Assembly (NCBI RefSeq): GCF_002127325.2
Contig: NC_035434.2
Coordinates: 81,656,664 to 81,720,663 of the forward strand
Source: Helianthus annuus
Taxonomy: Eukaryota > Streptophyta > Magnoliopsida > Asterales > Asteraceae
Length of the DNA: 64,000 nt
Direction of reading: 5' to 3'
Positions 11,481 through 22,793 of this stretch are shown here, piece by piece; the first letter of the stretch is position 1; every line of letters starts with the position of its first letter. A program made the position numbers and the translations under genes. Under the pieces are notes generated by a model, which saw only the letters and a program-made list of their open reading frames with translations, did not search any database and was not told the DNA's origin.

Positions 11481-11742
11481 GACACTACCTATATGGTACT
11501 AAGTGTGTGGTTTTCACTGACCATAAGAGCCTGCAGCACATCATTAACCAAAAAGAACTGAATATGCATCAACGATGTTGGGTGCAATTGCTTATCGACT
11601 ATGACTGTGAGATTCGCTATCATCCTGGCAAGGCGAATGTCGTAGCCGATGCTCTTAGTCGTAGTAGTCATGTGAATACTATATGTTGTTTACATATCTC
11701 TAGTGACCTTCATGCGTGTATTCGTGAAGCTCAATACTCGTC
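11481..11742 (+). pseudogene. Gypsy RNase H fragment
   Basis: The frame starting at 11483 reads like the C-terminal half of a gypsy RNase H: an RHYLYGTK start, a TDHKSLQHI motif, a QKELNMHQR motif and the [14 protein letters not shown] ending. No RT lies before it and no integrase after it. The left side is cut exactly at the minus-strand LTR tip and the right side loses similarity at about 11743. It is the relic of an older element that served as a landing site. Confidence 0.85.
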
Positions 11743-14700
11743 TGTGACAACTGTGCTCTGTAATCGATGTACAATGTAAAACAATGTTAATTACTAATAA
11801 AACAATGTGTTTTGGTGTTATTATATGTGTATTTGTGTTTGATGATTTTACGATTTGATTTGATTCCGATTTCAAGCTTTAAATCGCTTTTTGGAAGGTT
11901 ATACGCAAACTGGTGCGTAAATGCAGTCAGTTTAACGCGACAAACACTCTGGGCTAGTGAAATAGGCTTAACATACCTTAATAACCTTCACATAACTTAG
12001 AAATAAGTTTTGGATGGTTTGGTGTGTCGAAAACAAGTTTGTTCGATCGCATGGACTATTTGCGTCAAACTGCGAAACTATACTGATTCTTATGGTAACG
12101 AACATTCCGGAACTTGATCATAAGTTAAACATACCCTAAATATCCATTACATAGCTTAGAAATAGGCTTTGAGGGGTTCGGTATGCTAAAATAAACTTAT
12201 TTGATCAATAGGGACTAAAAGCGTCAAAAAGTGCATAAGTTTGCATTTTCGCGCATATCTTACGTTTTGGATATATCCGGACACCCAAAAATTTATGTAT
12301 TCATTAAAATATTTTATTTTAGTGATTGGCATGATAAAATTCCATTCGTCGCTTAATTTGGATTGTTTTTGCGTTCGTTACGACTTCCGTCGTAATTAAC
12401 CGAATAAAGCAACCGTATGACCAAACGAACCGACATCCGAGATGTTTTTGAGCATACTTTAAGTTCCCTATACTTTAACTTCATTTTAGAGCCTTGAAAT
12501 GAGGTTAACGGGGCTTAAAAGTGTCAAAAATGCACCAAAAACCAGGTTTCTAAGCTGCAGGGACTAAAACTGCAATTCTGTCAAACTATGCCAGGCGGGC
12601 CGCGTAGGATTAAGGTGAATCTTACGTGGGGCGCGTAGTCCCATCAGACAGAAACATTGAATCTGGACCTTGGGCTTGTTTTTTTGATGGTTTTAGGGGT
12701 TGTTTTGGGATACCATCTGCTCATTTTGATGGTTTAACATGACCCCCTAGTATTAGAATACCATGAGCCCACATGTATGGCCAAGATCTTTCCCGCTTTA
12801 GCAAGAAAAGATCCTAACGGTGAACCGAAAACTATAAATAGGCATGCCATTCTTTCATTTTTCTTCACCCTTGATCTGATTTCTCTAAGTTGAAGTTACA
12901 ATACTTCATACCTGAGATTTTAAGATCAAGTTTTCCCTAGCTTGGACCCTTTGTAAGCTTCATTCGTTCTTTTATCTCCTTTTCAAGCGTGAAAGTCAAA
13001 CAGTGTTTGACTTTCTGCTTTGACCACGAGTTGGTCAACACGAAGTTCGTTTGAACTTCGCAACGTGAGCGTAATCACAAGTGACTATACCTACTGATTA
13101 CCACGTTGACTAGGCATAGTGACGAGTCGTAGTTTCGGTCAAAATGCGCATTTAAGCGTATTTTGCAACCAAACCACTCTTGGTACCAAAACACTTTGTT
13201 TTGATATCAAAACCTATTTTCTAACTTAGTTAAGCATGTTTTAACATGCTTAGCTCGTCACTTTTAGTTTAGTGCTTGTTCAGAGTCGTAAGTCAAGCGG
13301 TCTAAACCACCGCTTAGTCTTTCGAACTCGACCCGTTTGGTCGAGCATTAGGATCCGACCAAGCATGTTTAGTGACCATAGTTGCATAGGGAATAACCTC
13401 CCGAGGTTATACCTTATGGTCACCTAGTTTAAGTAGTTGTATGATAGGTATTTTATATGCCTTAGGTAAATTACCAAAATGCCCTTTTCATGCATAATTG
13501 GATTTTAAGCATATGTAACTTAAACTTTTGTCACTTAACTGATTATGCAACATAATTAAACAAGTTTAGGTATATAATACTTGTCATAGGACTAGTTAGA
13601 CGTCTCGAACGCGCTTTTGCGCGAATGACGCGTTAAAGTAGCGTAAGCTACCTTAATGGGTCGTAACGGGTCGAAAGCACTTAGGTTAGGTTCTGAATTA
13701 GAATGTATGCTTTGTTAAACCATATCACATGAGTTCCAATACTCATTTGGTTTACAAGACCTCATTCTGTCCGATCTTCCGATTTAGGTGTCGATTTATT
13801 TACTATTGATTCGATTATTAGGTGCTGCTTGAGTTTCCTTGGTTTGATTGAGCTTGTTGAGTTCTTTAGATTGAGGATACTTTGCACTTCGATGTGAGTA
13901 CATAGTTCCCCTATTTTACTGTTTTCAATTGTTTTGGGGTGATTTATATGTATTAAAACGATTTCGATATTTTAACAATGTTTTCAAAAACGATTAAGAT
14001 GGTTTATATTAAACTAATAACGATTTTGATAATCTGAATGAACTTGTTGGTTGTAATTACATAACGAATGACATTCATTAGCATTGATCAAGCCGACCAG
14101 TATTAGGTTATGGTACCATAGGATCTGACAAATCCCGTTATCAGACTACACCCATGGTTATGTGTGGGGGTTATGTAGGTAACGACCGAATCTGATGATT
14201 GTTAACTTACCCTTTGGTGGTTTGTTAATACGAGTTTCGAGATAGTCGAATCACGAAGGTTTGAATGTTATTAACGAGATGACCAAAAGTAGTTTCACAA
14301 TTAAAACGAATACGATTTTGGGACGATTTAAACGATTTGAAATGACTTAAACGAGATAAACGATTTGGTTAAACGATTGGTTTTGGGTTGTGAATAGATA
14401 ATGGGACGGGTGTAGCATGATAAAAGCATGGTAGATACGCCGCTGGTACATCTTATATATAAGTGCTCTTATCATATTACATTTCATGTCATTATTTAGT
14501 TCACTTGGGAAACGATTTTGAAATGATGTCACACAACGAGGTTTTCGAAATGATATAAACCATACGCGTTTTATTAACGAGTTTCTACGAGATGTTTTAC
14601 GATTTGGTTTACTAAAACAAATGTTTTTGGGTTAAGAATCATGGCTACGAGATTTTATAAACTATAACCAACTTGATTTGAGTTGGTTAATTATGTTGCA

Positions 14701-14840
14701 ATACTCTTTTCAAAACGAGGTTTGTATTTTGACTCTTGTATTCTATTGAGGTACTGCCACATATAAGCGAGCCATGAATCCGATACTCTCCTAAAACCTA
14801 TGTGCTCGCCAACATTTCTTTGCTGACCTTGTTTTTACAT
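11743..14840 (+). repeat. Plus-strand LTR-like sequence (approximate right end)
   Basis: Starts TGTGACAACTG directly after coding similarity ends, contains a TATA box (CTATAAATAGGC near 12833) with a typical start region, and lacks any credible gene. No matching second LTR is present. The tip could be chance, because TCTGTGACAACT also reads as plausible coding sequence. The right end is set where the next TGATAAGTGG tip appears near 14844. It holds two diverged tandem units (11969 onward and 12128 onward). Confidence 0.4.
11969..12240 (+). repeat. Diverged tandem duplication (~160 bp unit)
   Basis: Two units starting ACATACCTTAATA and ACATACCCTAAATA share the later strings ACTTAGAAATA / GCTTAGAAATA, GGTTTGGTGTG / GGTTCGGTATG and a GCGTCAAA end. 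They are spaced about 160 bp. They have diverged considerably and have no coding potential. Confidence 0.55.
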
Positions 14841-15081
14841 ATTGATAAGTGGTAAAATACACATATTTGTCCTGTGTAGATTGTATATTTTTTGTATAGT
14901 CTTTATTTGTTTTTATTTAGATTTAGTATTATATTATATTATTTTGTGTTGGGTCAGGTCCTGGTGCAAATGGAGCGAAAAAGAGTAATAAAGAATTATC
15001 CAGCTAGTTGAGAAGAGTGGGGTGTCAGTGACCGAATTAAAACTGGCACTATTTTCCTTGATTGGGCCAAGCCCTTCTTAC
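14841..15081. other. Unassigned AT-rich stretch with possible LTR tip
   Basis: Begins TATTGATAAGTGGTAAAATACAC, which resembles the opening of some other plant LTRs, and is cut by element A. No ORF, no partner copy and no primer site are visible, so no firm assignment can be made. Confidence 0.3.
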
Positions 15082-16163
15082 TGTTAGAGTGCAACACAAG
15101 AAAAAAAAAAGAAAATAAATATTATGTTAATATTTCATACGTAAATCATTAATAATTGAAAAGGGAGGGGATTGAGATGTCTACTATTATTTTGAGATAG
15201 GCTTGGCGAGAATCTGGGGCATCCAAGAATAAAAGGTCATGCTTACGTGAATTTTGATGAGACTGGGCCATCTATCAATATACACACATTGTTATGATTA
15301 GGAATTGAATGATAAAATTACTTGGAGGAAAATCCATCCATTTAAATCAAACATCAGACAAGAGATAAAAAAAAAAGAAAACTATTAGGAAACTTTATTT
15401 GTAAGTATTGAAGAAAATCACAATCAACTGGATCTATGAAGAGATAACAGTCCTGAAGATCACATCAAAAAGAAGAAGATCTGATAGGACAACTGAAATG
15501 CGCAACATCTACTTCAAAGAATCACAAGTTGATCAAGAGCTGATTTGGATTATCGGAGAAGGTCAATTCTGATGGATCTGATGATATTTCTGATATCATC
15601 AGTTTCTGACGATTCTGTTCATCAGACATTCTGATGATTTGTTCACCAGAATATCTGATGAAGTTGTTTATCAGAAATTCTGATGAATACCCCACTTTTC
15701 TAAAACCAAGCTCTATACTGCCACCATGACCGAAGCAAGTTGATATTATTGGATATCATGATTACAAAGGCAACTTGAACGTTGGATTCAATGAATATGT
15801 CAAATTGCTACTTTTGCAGGACTTATTGCATGAATAAACTATTGTTTAATCATGAACCTAGCCTTCTATAAATAGAGGGCTCAACCAGCTGAAGACAATT
15901 GAGTTTGAAGCTTAGCATTCATATACAACACCCAAACTCCATTGCCCTTCTCACCCACATAATTCAAGATTCATTTGTATTAGATAATAATCTTACAATC
16001 ACCTTGTAAACTATTTTGTTTCAAAGTGATATAAACTTGATAATTCTGTAGATCTTGTTTCTGAAAGTCTGATTTCCATTTCCGCACATCTTTTTCACAT
16101 CTACTGAAATCACTTGCCATATTACGTGAAAAGAAGTCGTTTAAGGCCATACTGGGTCCAACA
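15082..16163 (+). repeat. 5' LTR of copia element A (start inferred)
   Basis: The end is firm: TCCAACA followed two bases later by a TGGTATCAGAGCA primer site. The start is inferred from TGTTAGAG at 15082, the nearest upstream TGTT tip that gives a plausible length (about 1.08 kb) and a TGTT/AACA terminal pair. A TATA box (CTATAAATAGAGGG) lies near 15868. The 3' LTR of A is not in the window, so the start cannot be verified. Confidence 0.55.
15564..15690 (+). repeat. CTGATGA / TCATCAG motif array in the LTR of A
   Basis: Six copies of CTGATGA in both orientations, mostly within TTCTGATGA, are packed into about 125 bp some 200 bp upstream of the TATA box. Neighbouring copies in opposite orientation can pair. 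It is the A-family counterpart of the arrays in the other elements. Confidence 0.65.
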
Positions 16164-16165
16164 AT

Positions 16166-16178
16166 TGGTATCAGAGCA
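16166..16178 (+). other. Primer-binding site of A
   Basis: TGGTATCAGAGCA, tRNA-Met type, two bases after the LTR end. Confidence 0.85.
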
Positions 16179-16231
16179 GATTGAATAAACTATTTTCAAA
16201 CGATCAATCGCTCATCTTCTTATTTCTAAAT

Positions 16232-16351
16232 ATGGCCAGCTTTCAATCCTAGAATAATGCTTTTAATATTGGTTCTATGTCTAAACCTCCGACTCTGGTC
16301 AGAGAGGAATACCCCCAATGGAAAATCAGGATGGTCAATTTCCTAAATGGT
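16232..16351 (+). pseudogene. gag: Element A gag, first part (split by B)
   Basis: From ATG 16232 the copia Gag opening is recognisable, with a stop at codon 7 (TAG). It continues with a KPPTL...EYPQWKIRM start typical of copia Gag and ends where B inserts at 16352. The reading resumes at 56264 with NGHDRALFKS after the ATGGT target duplication, which joins the two halves of the same domain. Confidence 0.85.
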
Positions 16352-16847
16352 TGTTGGTGCATCCGTCTGTCGCCTACGTCTTGTATCGAGTCTTGTGTAG
16401 AGATAGATAGAACAGGGCACGGAATCCAAGAAATTGTATTTAGGTGTGATTCCGCTCCGAATGACATCTTGTCATTTGGAGCAAAACCCCATATGTTCCT
16501 GATTCCGCCCGAAGTGTCTAGGTCCTGATTTCGCCCGAAAGGTTAATACCTGATTCCGCTCCTGATGGTGATTCCGCTTATACATGTTAGAGCGGAATCA
16601 GGTCGTCTATATATATCTGTGTCACTTGGAGCGAAATCATAGTTCTAGGTGTGTGTGTGTGTGTTGTCTTCCGGTGAGCCACGAAAAGCTGCCGAAGTGT
16701 TGTCAGGCTTGTAAACAGTTTACAGATCAATAAAACAACACTTTAAAGTGAATACGGCTGAGATTGCACCGAAACATTAGTTTCCGCCTCTTGTTTTGGG
16801 TAAAAACTCTTCTGATAGACTCGTTTGGGTCCCAAACCGGTCCTACA
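16352..16847 (+). repeat. 5' LTR of B (496 bp)
   Basis: Begins TGTTGGTGCATCC and ends GGTCCTACA. It contains a 29-base inverted repeat at 16454-16482 (GCTCC...GGAGC, arms of 13 with one substitution) and about eight GATTCCGCTC-type motifs, two of them in reverse as GAGCGGAATC / GAGCGAAATC. Confidence 0.92.
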
Positions 16848-16849
16848 AG

Positions 16850-16862
16850 TGGTATCACAGCT
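16850..16862 (+). other. Primer-binding site of B (one mismatch)
   Basis: TGGTATCACAGCT follows two bases after the LTR. Compared with the sites of A, C, G1 and E it has C in place of G (TATCAC for TATCAG). Confidence 0.75.
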
Positions 16863-17042
16863 CAGGAGGAAGAGTTCTTGCCATTTCAGCTGTGTTTTCT
16901 GATTTTCTACTCCTTCTTCTTCAAATTTGAAAATTTTTCACGGTAAAACAGGCTAAATTTTTCACAGAACACGCGTAATCATAATTTGATAAATCCTTGT
17001 AACTTTCAGAATTAAAATCAAAGTAAAACTTAAAATTTGTGG

Positions 17043-17352
17043 GGTTCCGCTCTAAAACGATCGTGCAAATGATTACGTCATTGTGATTTCGCTCGAAGAT
17101 TTCAGTTGATTCCGCTCAGAACAGTGATTTCGCTCCAAAAATTCAAGTGATTTCGCTTCAAAGATAGTTGGTAATTCCGCTCCAAAGTTTGTTCTTGATT
17201 CCGCTCCAGCAGGTCATCAAAAGAGATTCCGCTTGAACTAAGTTCGTGATTCCGCTTCAAAGTTTAAAACAGTGATTCTGCTTGAATCAACTTGATTGTT
17301 GATTCCGCTCGAACGACACTTGTTGATTCCGCTCCAAATTTGATTTCGCCTG
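17043..17352 (+). repeat. GATTCCGCTC motif array in the B leader
   Basis: Thirteen copies of GATT(C/T)CGCT(C/T) occur at 15-30 base spacing between the primer site and the gag ATG, always in the same orientation. Together with those in the LTR the element carries about 21. No protein frame explains them. The core read in reverse, GAGCGAAATC, is the motif that fills the leader of C. Confidence 0.85.
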
Positions 17353-17387
17353 AACTTGGAAATTTGTGAACTTTGGAATTTTGAAAC

Positions 17388-20300
17388 ATGGATAACGAGT
17401 TCTACAATGCCTTTGCTAGTCCTATTACAATCACTCAGAATGCCTTGCTTGAAAATGAAACGGGGACATCACAGAAACCGCCTAAGCTCTTGGATATTGA
17501 TGACTACAACAGTTGGTCCGAACGTTTTGGAATTTGGGTTGAAGCTTATCATTTGGATGCTTGGGAACACACTGAAGTCCCATACGAAAAGCCCATAAGG
17601 AATGGTATTCAGTTGACAATTAGAGAAATGAGTGCTGAGGAGAAAAAGAAGTATAGAGATGAGAAGTTGATGGTGAGTCTGCTTCAGCAAGCAATTAAAG
17701 AGGACATTTTGATATTGCTTCAACATGATGGAAGTGCATGTTCAATCTGGACTGAATTAGAAGCAAAGTCTATAGGAAGTGACGATATGCTTAAAAACAA
17801 AATGTCACTCATGAAGAAAGAATTTGATTTATTTCGTGGGTTGAAATCTGAAAACACCAAGCAAATTATTGAAAGATACTGTAACTTGGTAAGAAACATG
17901 ACGAAATTAGGGATCAAAAAGGATACTGATGAGCTGATTGAGAAACTTGCTGATGCATTACCACATTCCTGATGATGTTGAGAAGCAATTGGAAGGAATA
18001 TAAGAAGTTGACTTTAGGTGAGTTCATCAAACATCTGGAAGCTCAAGAGATGGAGCAGAGAAAGATCGCCAGGATGAAGAACTATGATGGAGAGCAGGAT
18101 ATTGGCTTGTACTTTAAGAGTGGTGTTAGTGAAAAGACAAATCTCTCTCCAAAAGTTGAAACGGCTTATAATACAAAAGGTTCTTCTGAAAAATCATCTC
18201 AAGGATCAAGCAGCACAACCGGATTTTCTTCATTTTCGACATTTGATCCACAGTTTACTACAACAAAGAGTGGCAAAATTCTTCAATGCAACATTGCCTT
18301 AAAGCTTGAAAATGATCAGAATTATACGAATTATACTGAGGAAGTTGCAAAAAGTCACATGTCTTTGTTAGTTACAGTGCTTGAATCCTATGGTGGATTA
18401 GTTGCAGGGAGGATCGGTAATCCAATGCTCACGAAAGAGGATTATGATCAAATCGATACTGAAGAAATGGAATTGATGGATATTAAATGGTGCATGGCTA
18501 GTGTGTTGAGACGGGCTGAAAAGTTTAAACAAATCACAGGCAGAGATGATTTTCGTGAGGCACATGTTTCAACTTTAGGTTTTGATAAGTCTAAAGTTAC
18601 TTGTTTTCGTTGCAGGGAAAAGGGGCATTTCAAGAGGGAGTGCACAAATCGTGAAGCTAGTGGAGCTCAAAACCCTTTCAGAAACAACGATTACTACAAG
18701 AAGGCGATATATCATCAAGTCTCACAACAGCCATATCAACAACAACAGGCACAACATCAAGCACAAACTGCACATGGTAGAATGGAGTTTAAAGATTCAA
18801 AGAGAGCTTGTCTGGGAAAGGATGGTGGATTTAGTTGGGATAATTACATTCCAGCAAATAGCAAAGTGTGTCTGGCAGATCAAGACGATGAAAAGTTGGT
18901 TGAAGGTTTCAATTGGAACAATTATTGTCCAGACCAAGAATTCATGGCCAAAGAGATATCCAAAGAAACATCAAATGTTAAAGCATTTGTTGCTAATGCT
19001 TATGATGAGTATTGGGCTGCAAAATACAGAAAGATCAGGGAAAAAGAAGAAGAAAAATGGAGAAGGATTGAAGAAGAGGAAGAAGAGGAAGAAGAAGAAG
19101 AAAGATTAAAAGCTGAAGCTGAAGCTGAGAAAAAGAAAAGAGCTGAGTTTTTCCAAATAAAAAGAACAGTCAAAGATGTTCCAGAATTTGAAATCAAAAT
19201 TGATACTGAAGCAATCAAAGTTCCAGAAAAGTGTTTGAATTGTGATTCTTTAATCAAGCAAAACAATGAGTTGCTACACAACATTAAAAGATTGAAAGAA
19301 TCATATGATACAGTGAACAGAGAAATCAACAAATACACTGAGTCAAACAGTGAACAAGCTGTAGCGATGAATACACTCAAAGGTGCTTACATGAGATAGC
19401 TTGATGATGTCAACTTTTACACAAAGAAGTGTGCTGAGTTAGAATTGAAGTTGGCAACACAAAGAATTGAAACAGAACGGGTTAACAATTTATTAAACAG
19501 TTACTCATGTTCTACTTTTGTTGTTGACAGGATTTATCCGATTGTGGAACAAATGAAGACGTTTGAAGAAGTGAAGACTTCAAAAGAAAAGAAATCCGAG
19601 ACAAAAGAAGAGGATGAAGTGGAAATTTCTGGTAAGAAACCAAGTGTTGTCTATAATAGATGTCCGCCCCCAGTTGAAAATGAATATTCTCCTCGAAATC
19701 CAAATTCAGAAAGAGTCGAAAAGGCAATTAACTTACAATGGGAGTCTGTGTCATCAGAAAACTTACCAGAAAATATTGATGTCACGTTCACATCATCCGA
19801 TACCGATCATGAGTCCAAGTTGATAAAAAGTGTGGTCGATCAGGTGTTAGACAAAGATGACATAGAGGAGTCAAAACCGGAGTCCAAATCCGAGTCAAAG
19901 TCTGAGTCCGATACATCAAAGTCAACACTCAAAAAGGACAAACGGGTTTATGACAAAGAATTTTTGCTATCAAAATCTTATTTGAATGACGAACCGATCA
20001 AAGTAGCATATACTTTGAAAGATTCTGACAAATTATATTCTGATGAGATTTTTCCAATAAGAAGTGTTAAACTTGAAATGATTAACAAGGTTTTCAAAAT
20101 TATAGAAATTAATATTTCTGAAATAAAAGATTTAAATCTTTCTGGAAAACCTAAACAATACACTTCAAGAGATCAACAAAGAATTAACAAGAAAATGGGT
20201 TACAATTGTGGGTATAATTTCCAAAAGAAATCAAACATAATCGTAATTTCAAAAAGAAAGGTCTTGGATTTAATCAACCGAAAAATTATAAAAATGAAAA

Positions 20301-20633
20301 AGTTGATAAACCAAAAACTGTGTTTGTTTCAGGGAAAGACTTCAGAAGCTGAGAAAGAACAAGCATTCAGAAATCAGACGAACAAAGAATTCCTTGCAAA
20401 GAGGCAAGAGGACATGAAGAAGAATGTTGTTCAGAAGAAGATAGAAACGAGAACCTGTTTTCAGTGTAAAACTGTTGGTCATGTTGCTAGGAATTGTCCG
20501 AAAACATTCAAACGAAAACAGGAAGTCTCTGGTAAACTAAAAGGGAAAGTTGTTGAGAAAACTGAACTTTCAACCAAAAAAATTACAGGCTTTGAAAATT
20601 CAATCTTTGAGATGGGAGAATGTTCAAAGAATG
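17388..20633 (+). pseudogene. gag: B Gag-like protein, broken, first segment
   Basis: ATG 17388 opens a copia Gag with a DNSWSERF-type start and the usual helical capsid region. A frameshift near 17967 moves the frame into 17972-19399. It holds one CCHC knuckle (CFRCREKGHFKREC, about 18602-18645), a Gln-rich patch, a Glu/Lys-rich coiled-coil (about 19035-19140) and a TAG at 19397 where Gln is likely. The next frame (19445-20633) contains a Ser/Glu/Lys-rich part and a second CCHC knuckle (CFQCKTVGHVARNC, about 20456-20497). D interrupts it at 20634. The protein is much longer than a minimal copia Gag. Confidence 0.8.
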
Positions 20634-20774
20634 TGTGACAACCCGAATTTCCGAGGTTAGTATTATCCTATTCCACGACTCTTTTTGTTGTATTTACATA
20701 TTCTTGGAGTCTTAAAAGAGTATTGTATTAGTGGGGTACGTTGCAAACTTATTATTAAGCGCGTTAACCATACC

Positions 20775-20945
20775 TTTCGACCCTATACTTAACCATACCT
20801 TTCGACCGAAGGATGAGATCTTTCGACTGGAGTGCAACTTCGAAACATAAGATCCTTCGAACAGGGATCTGACCCTTCGACTCTAGGTCCTTCGATCTAA
20901 GGCCTATCCTTCGACCCTTCGATCCTTCGATCATATCGTTCGGCC
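20775..20945 (+). repeat. CCTTCGAC motif array (promoter copy) in D
   Basis: About ten to twelve CTTCGA(C/T/A) units, many as TCCTTCGA, lie immediately upstream of the GGCCCA boxes and TATA. The same array is in the 3' LTR at about 28349-28519. Confidence 0.8.
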
Positions 20946-21035
20946 CAGTCTTTCCAAAGGGCTTGGCCCAATCCTGTCTGTTGTTATATATACGTGAATA
21001 CATGAGGGATAAGTTAACTTCTAAAAACCCTAGTC
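20942..21035 (+). promoter_or_regulatory. D LTR core promoter
   Basis: GGCCCA (TGGGCC in reverse) at 20942 and 20965, TATATATA near 20985, and a telo-box-like AAACCCTA at 21025-21032 in the early transcript. The order matches G1, E and the minus-strand LTR. Confidence 0.65.
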
Positions 21036-21483
21036 CCATTTGTGTGTGTGCGACGGCAATAACAGAACCTCAATCGAAGCCATCATCATCACCGGTTAGT
21101 GTACCTCTGTTTGTTTAATATTTGCTATTGATTCTATGTGAACATGTGCTAATAGGTTAACATGATTGGAAATAATACTTGTGCCATTTGATGATGAAAT
21201 TAACCGACTATGGACATGATCAAAACGGTTGGGGACACTTGGGTTAAGCGTGTGTATGATATATGTGATAAGTTAGTAATTGTACAATCATAATTGTGTG
21301 TAATATTGTGATCCGGGCGGGATATATGATCGGATATGGATCTATGCATGCTAACCGATTTAAGTGCATAGACATACATGAGTAATTGATGTTGTGGCGT
21401 TTGTATATTTTGATGAAACTGATATGCTGACCGATTTAAGTATCACGAATCGATAATGTTATGATCTTAACTTAGAACCGGAC

Positions 21484-21487
21484 GCAC

Positions 21488-21552
<65 letters not shown>
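21484..21552. repeat. AT dinucleotide microsatellite
   Basis: Uninterrupted (AT)n of just over 60 bases; the same length is present in the 3' LTR at about 29064-29125, consistent with very recent insertion. Confidence 0.95.
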
Positions 21553-21553
<1 letters not shown>

Positions 21554-21739
21554 GCTGTAATGTGAATAGGTGTTAATCGGCTTCATGTTGTATATGTTTA
21601 TTCAAGGTTTTGAGAATATTGTTCCTGTTGATTTCGATTAGGGTTCTTGAGAAACAATTGAAATGTGCTTGTTTAATCGATGGCATGTTAGATGGATTGG
21701 CTGAAAACGTGTTAATTGATAGGAGGTAAAATAGGATAA

Positions 21740-21925
21740 CAGTTGACCGAAAGATAACTATTGTAGTCGAAGGATAACTGACATTGTCGAAAGATAGGTA
21801 ATGTGTCGAAGGATGACTGTGAATCGAAATATAACTGTTGGTGTCGAAACATAACTGTTGTTGAACGAAAGATAGTGTCGAAACATAACTGAGGTGTCGA
21901 ATGAAAGTGTGAACCGAAAGATATT
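21740..21925 (+). repeat. GTCGAAGGATAACTG array (inverted form) in D
   Basis: About ten units of (G)TCGAA(A/G)(G/C)ATAACTG or close variants (including three with CCGAAAGAT) lie 0.9 kb downstream of the promoter array. The core GTCGAAGGA is the reverse complement of the upstream core TCCTTCGAC, so the two arrays face each other. Confidence 0.75.
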
Positions 21926-22793
21926 GGGGTGTTAACATTGTATTCGTGTACACTAGCTGATGACTAAATGTGAAATGATACGTGTTGCGCTTGTATGCAA
22001 ACTGACTGTTATGTATAACTATCATAGGGCTTGGTAAATCACTGTTGTTAAACGAGTAATTAATTCTACCGAGCAATCCAAGGTGAGTTCACTACATTCG
22101 AGCATGCGTCCCAGTGGTTGGGGACAGTCAGTGGGTATCCCATGGGGGGATGAGTCTTTGGGTAAAAACGGGTATATTGGTTAATATTCTCACCTATCAT
22201 CTTTTGTAAGTCCCTCATCGGGTATTAGTTAGTAGCGCTACTTAGGTTTGGCACCCTCACCCCGTGCCTGTAGAGGACGGAGGTGAACTAATGACCCAGT
22301 CTGGCCCAGTACTAGATAGGAGTACGTGGGAAGGGCAGTCGTGTATTTCAGGAGCCGTCATTGTTCGGAATTGAGATATTAACAATATTACTTGCATTGG
22401 TTATTGAACTGTTTTACATACAACGGGTAACAAACGTTTTCTAAAACTGTGAACTCGCCAGCTTTGTCTGATACACGTGTTACATGCTCGCAGGTCCTTA
22501 AGTACTTGGAACGCAGGAACTTGCTGGCTGGAGGGTGCGAGTGGTCATGGTTGCATTGCTGAGTTATTTAACAAACATTTATTTACTTTGGTTGTGTGAA
22601 ACTTATACTTTGTGATACGTTAATGCTTCCGCTGAACTTATGGTTTTTGAACAACTTATGTTGGGATTTCAGTATTATTAAATGATGGAATTTTATTTCA
22701 AACTTGTGATTCAATGTAATTGGTGGCTCATTGCTAGTCGTCACACGCCTAACAGGGACACTCCCTAGGTGGTAATTTGGGGGTGTGACAGTT

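Larger units (their letters stand above)
21095..22493 (+). other. Predicted long intron inside the D LTR leader
   Basis: Donor ACCG/GTTAGTG, identical to the G1 donor string, and acceptor TTACATGCTCGCAG/GT, close to those of G1 and E. It is about 1.4 kb and would contain the second motif array and the AT run. Not verified. Confidence 0.4.
20634..22790 (+). repeat. 5' LTR of D
   Basis: TGTGACAACCCG to GGGTGTGACA. Contents in order: CTTCGAC array, GGCCCA boxes, TATA, AAACCCTA box, a possible splice donor, an (AT)n run of about 62 bases (21490-21551), a GTCGAA array, conserved small stem-loops from about 22080, a possible acceptor at 22493, and a hairpin AGGGA/TCCCT (22754-22766). Confidence 0.96.

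Noticed and set aside
18582..19109. Overlapping ORF in the B gag (175 aa) and Leu/Ser-rich minus-strand ORF 19000-19380
   Set aside because: Shadows of the Gag frame over its zinc knuckle and Glu-rich tract.
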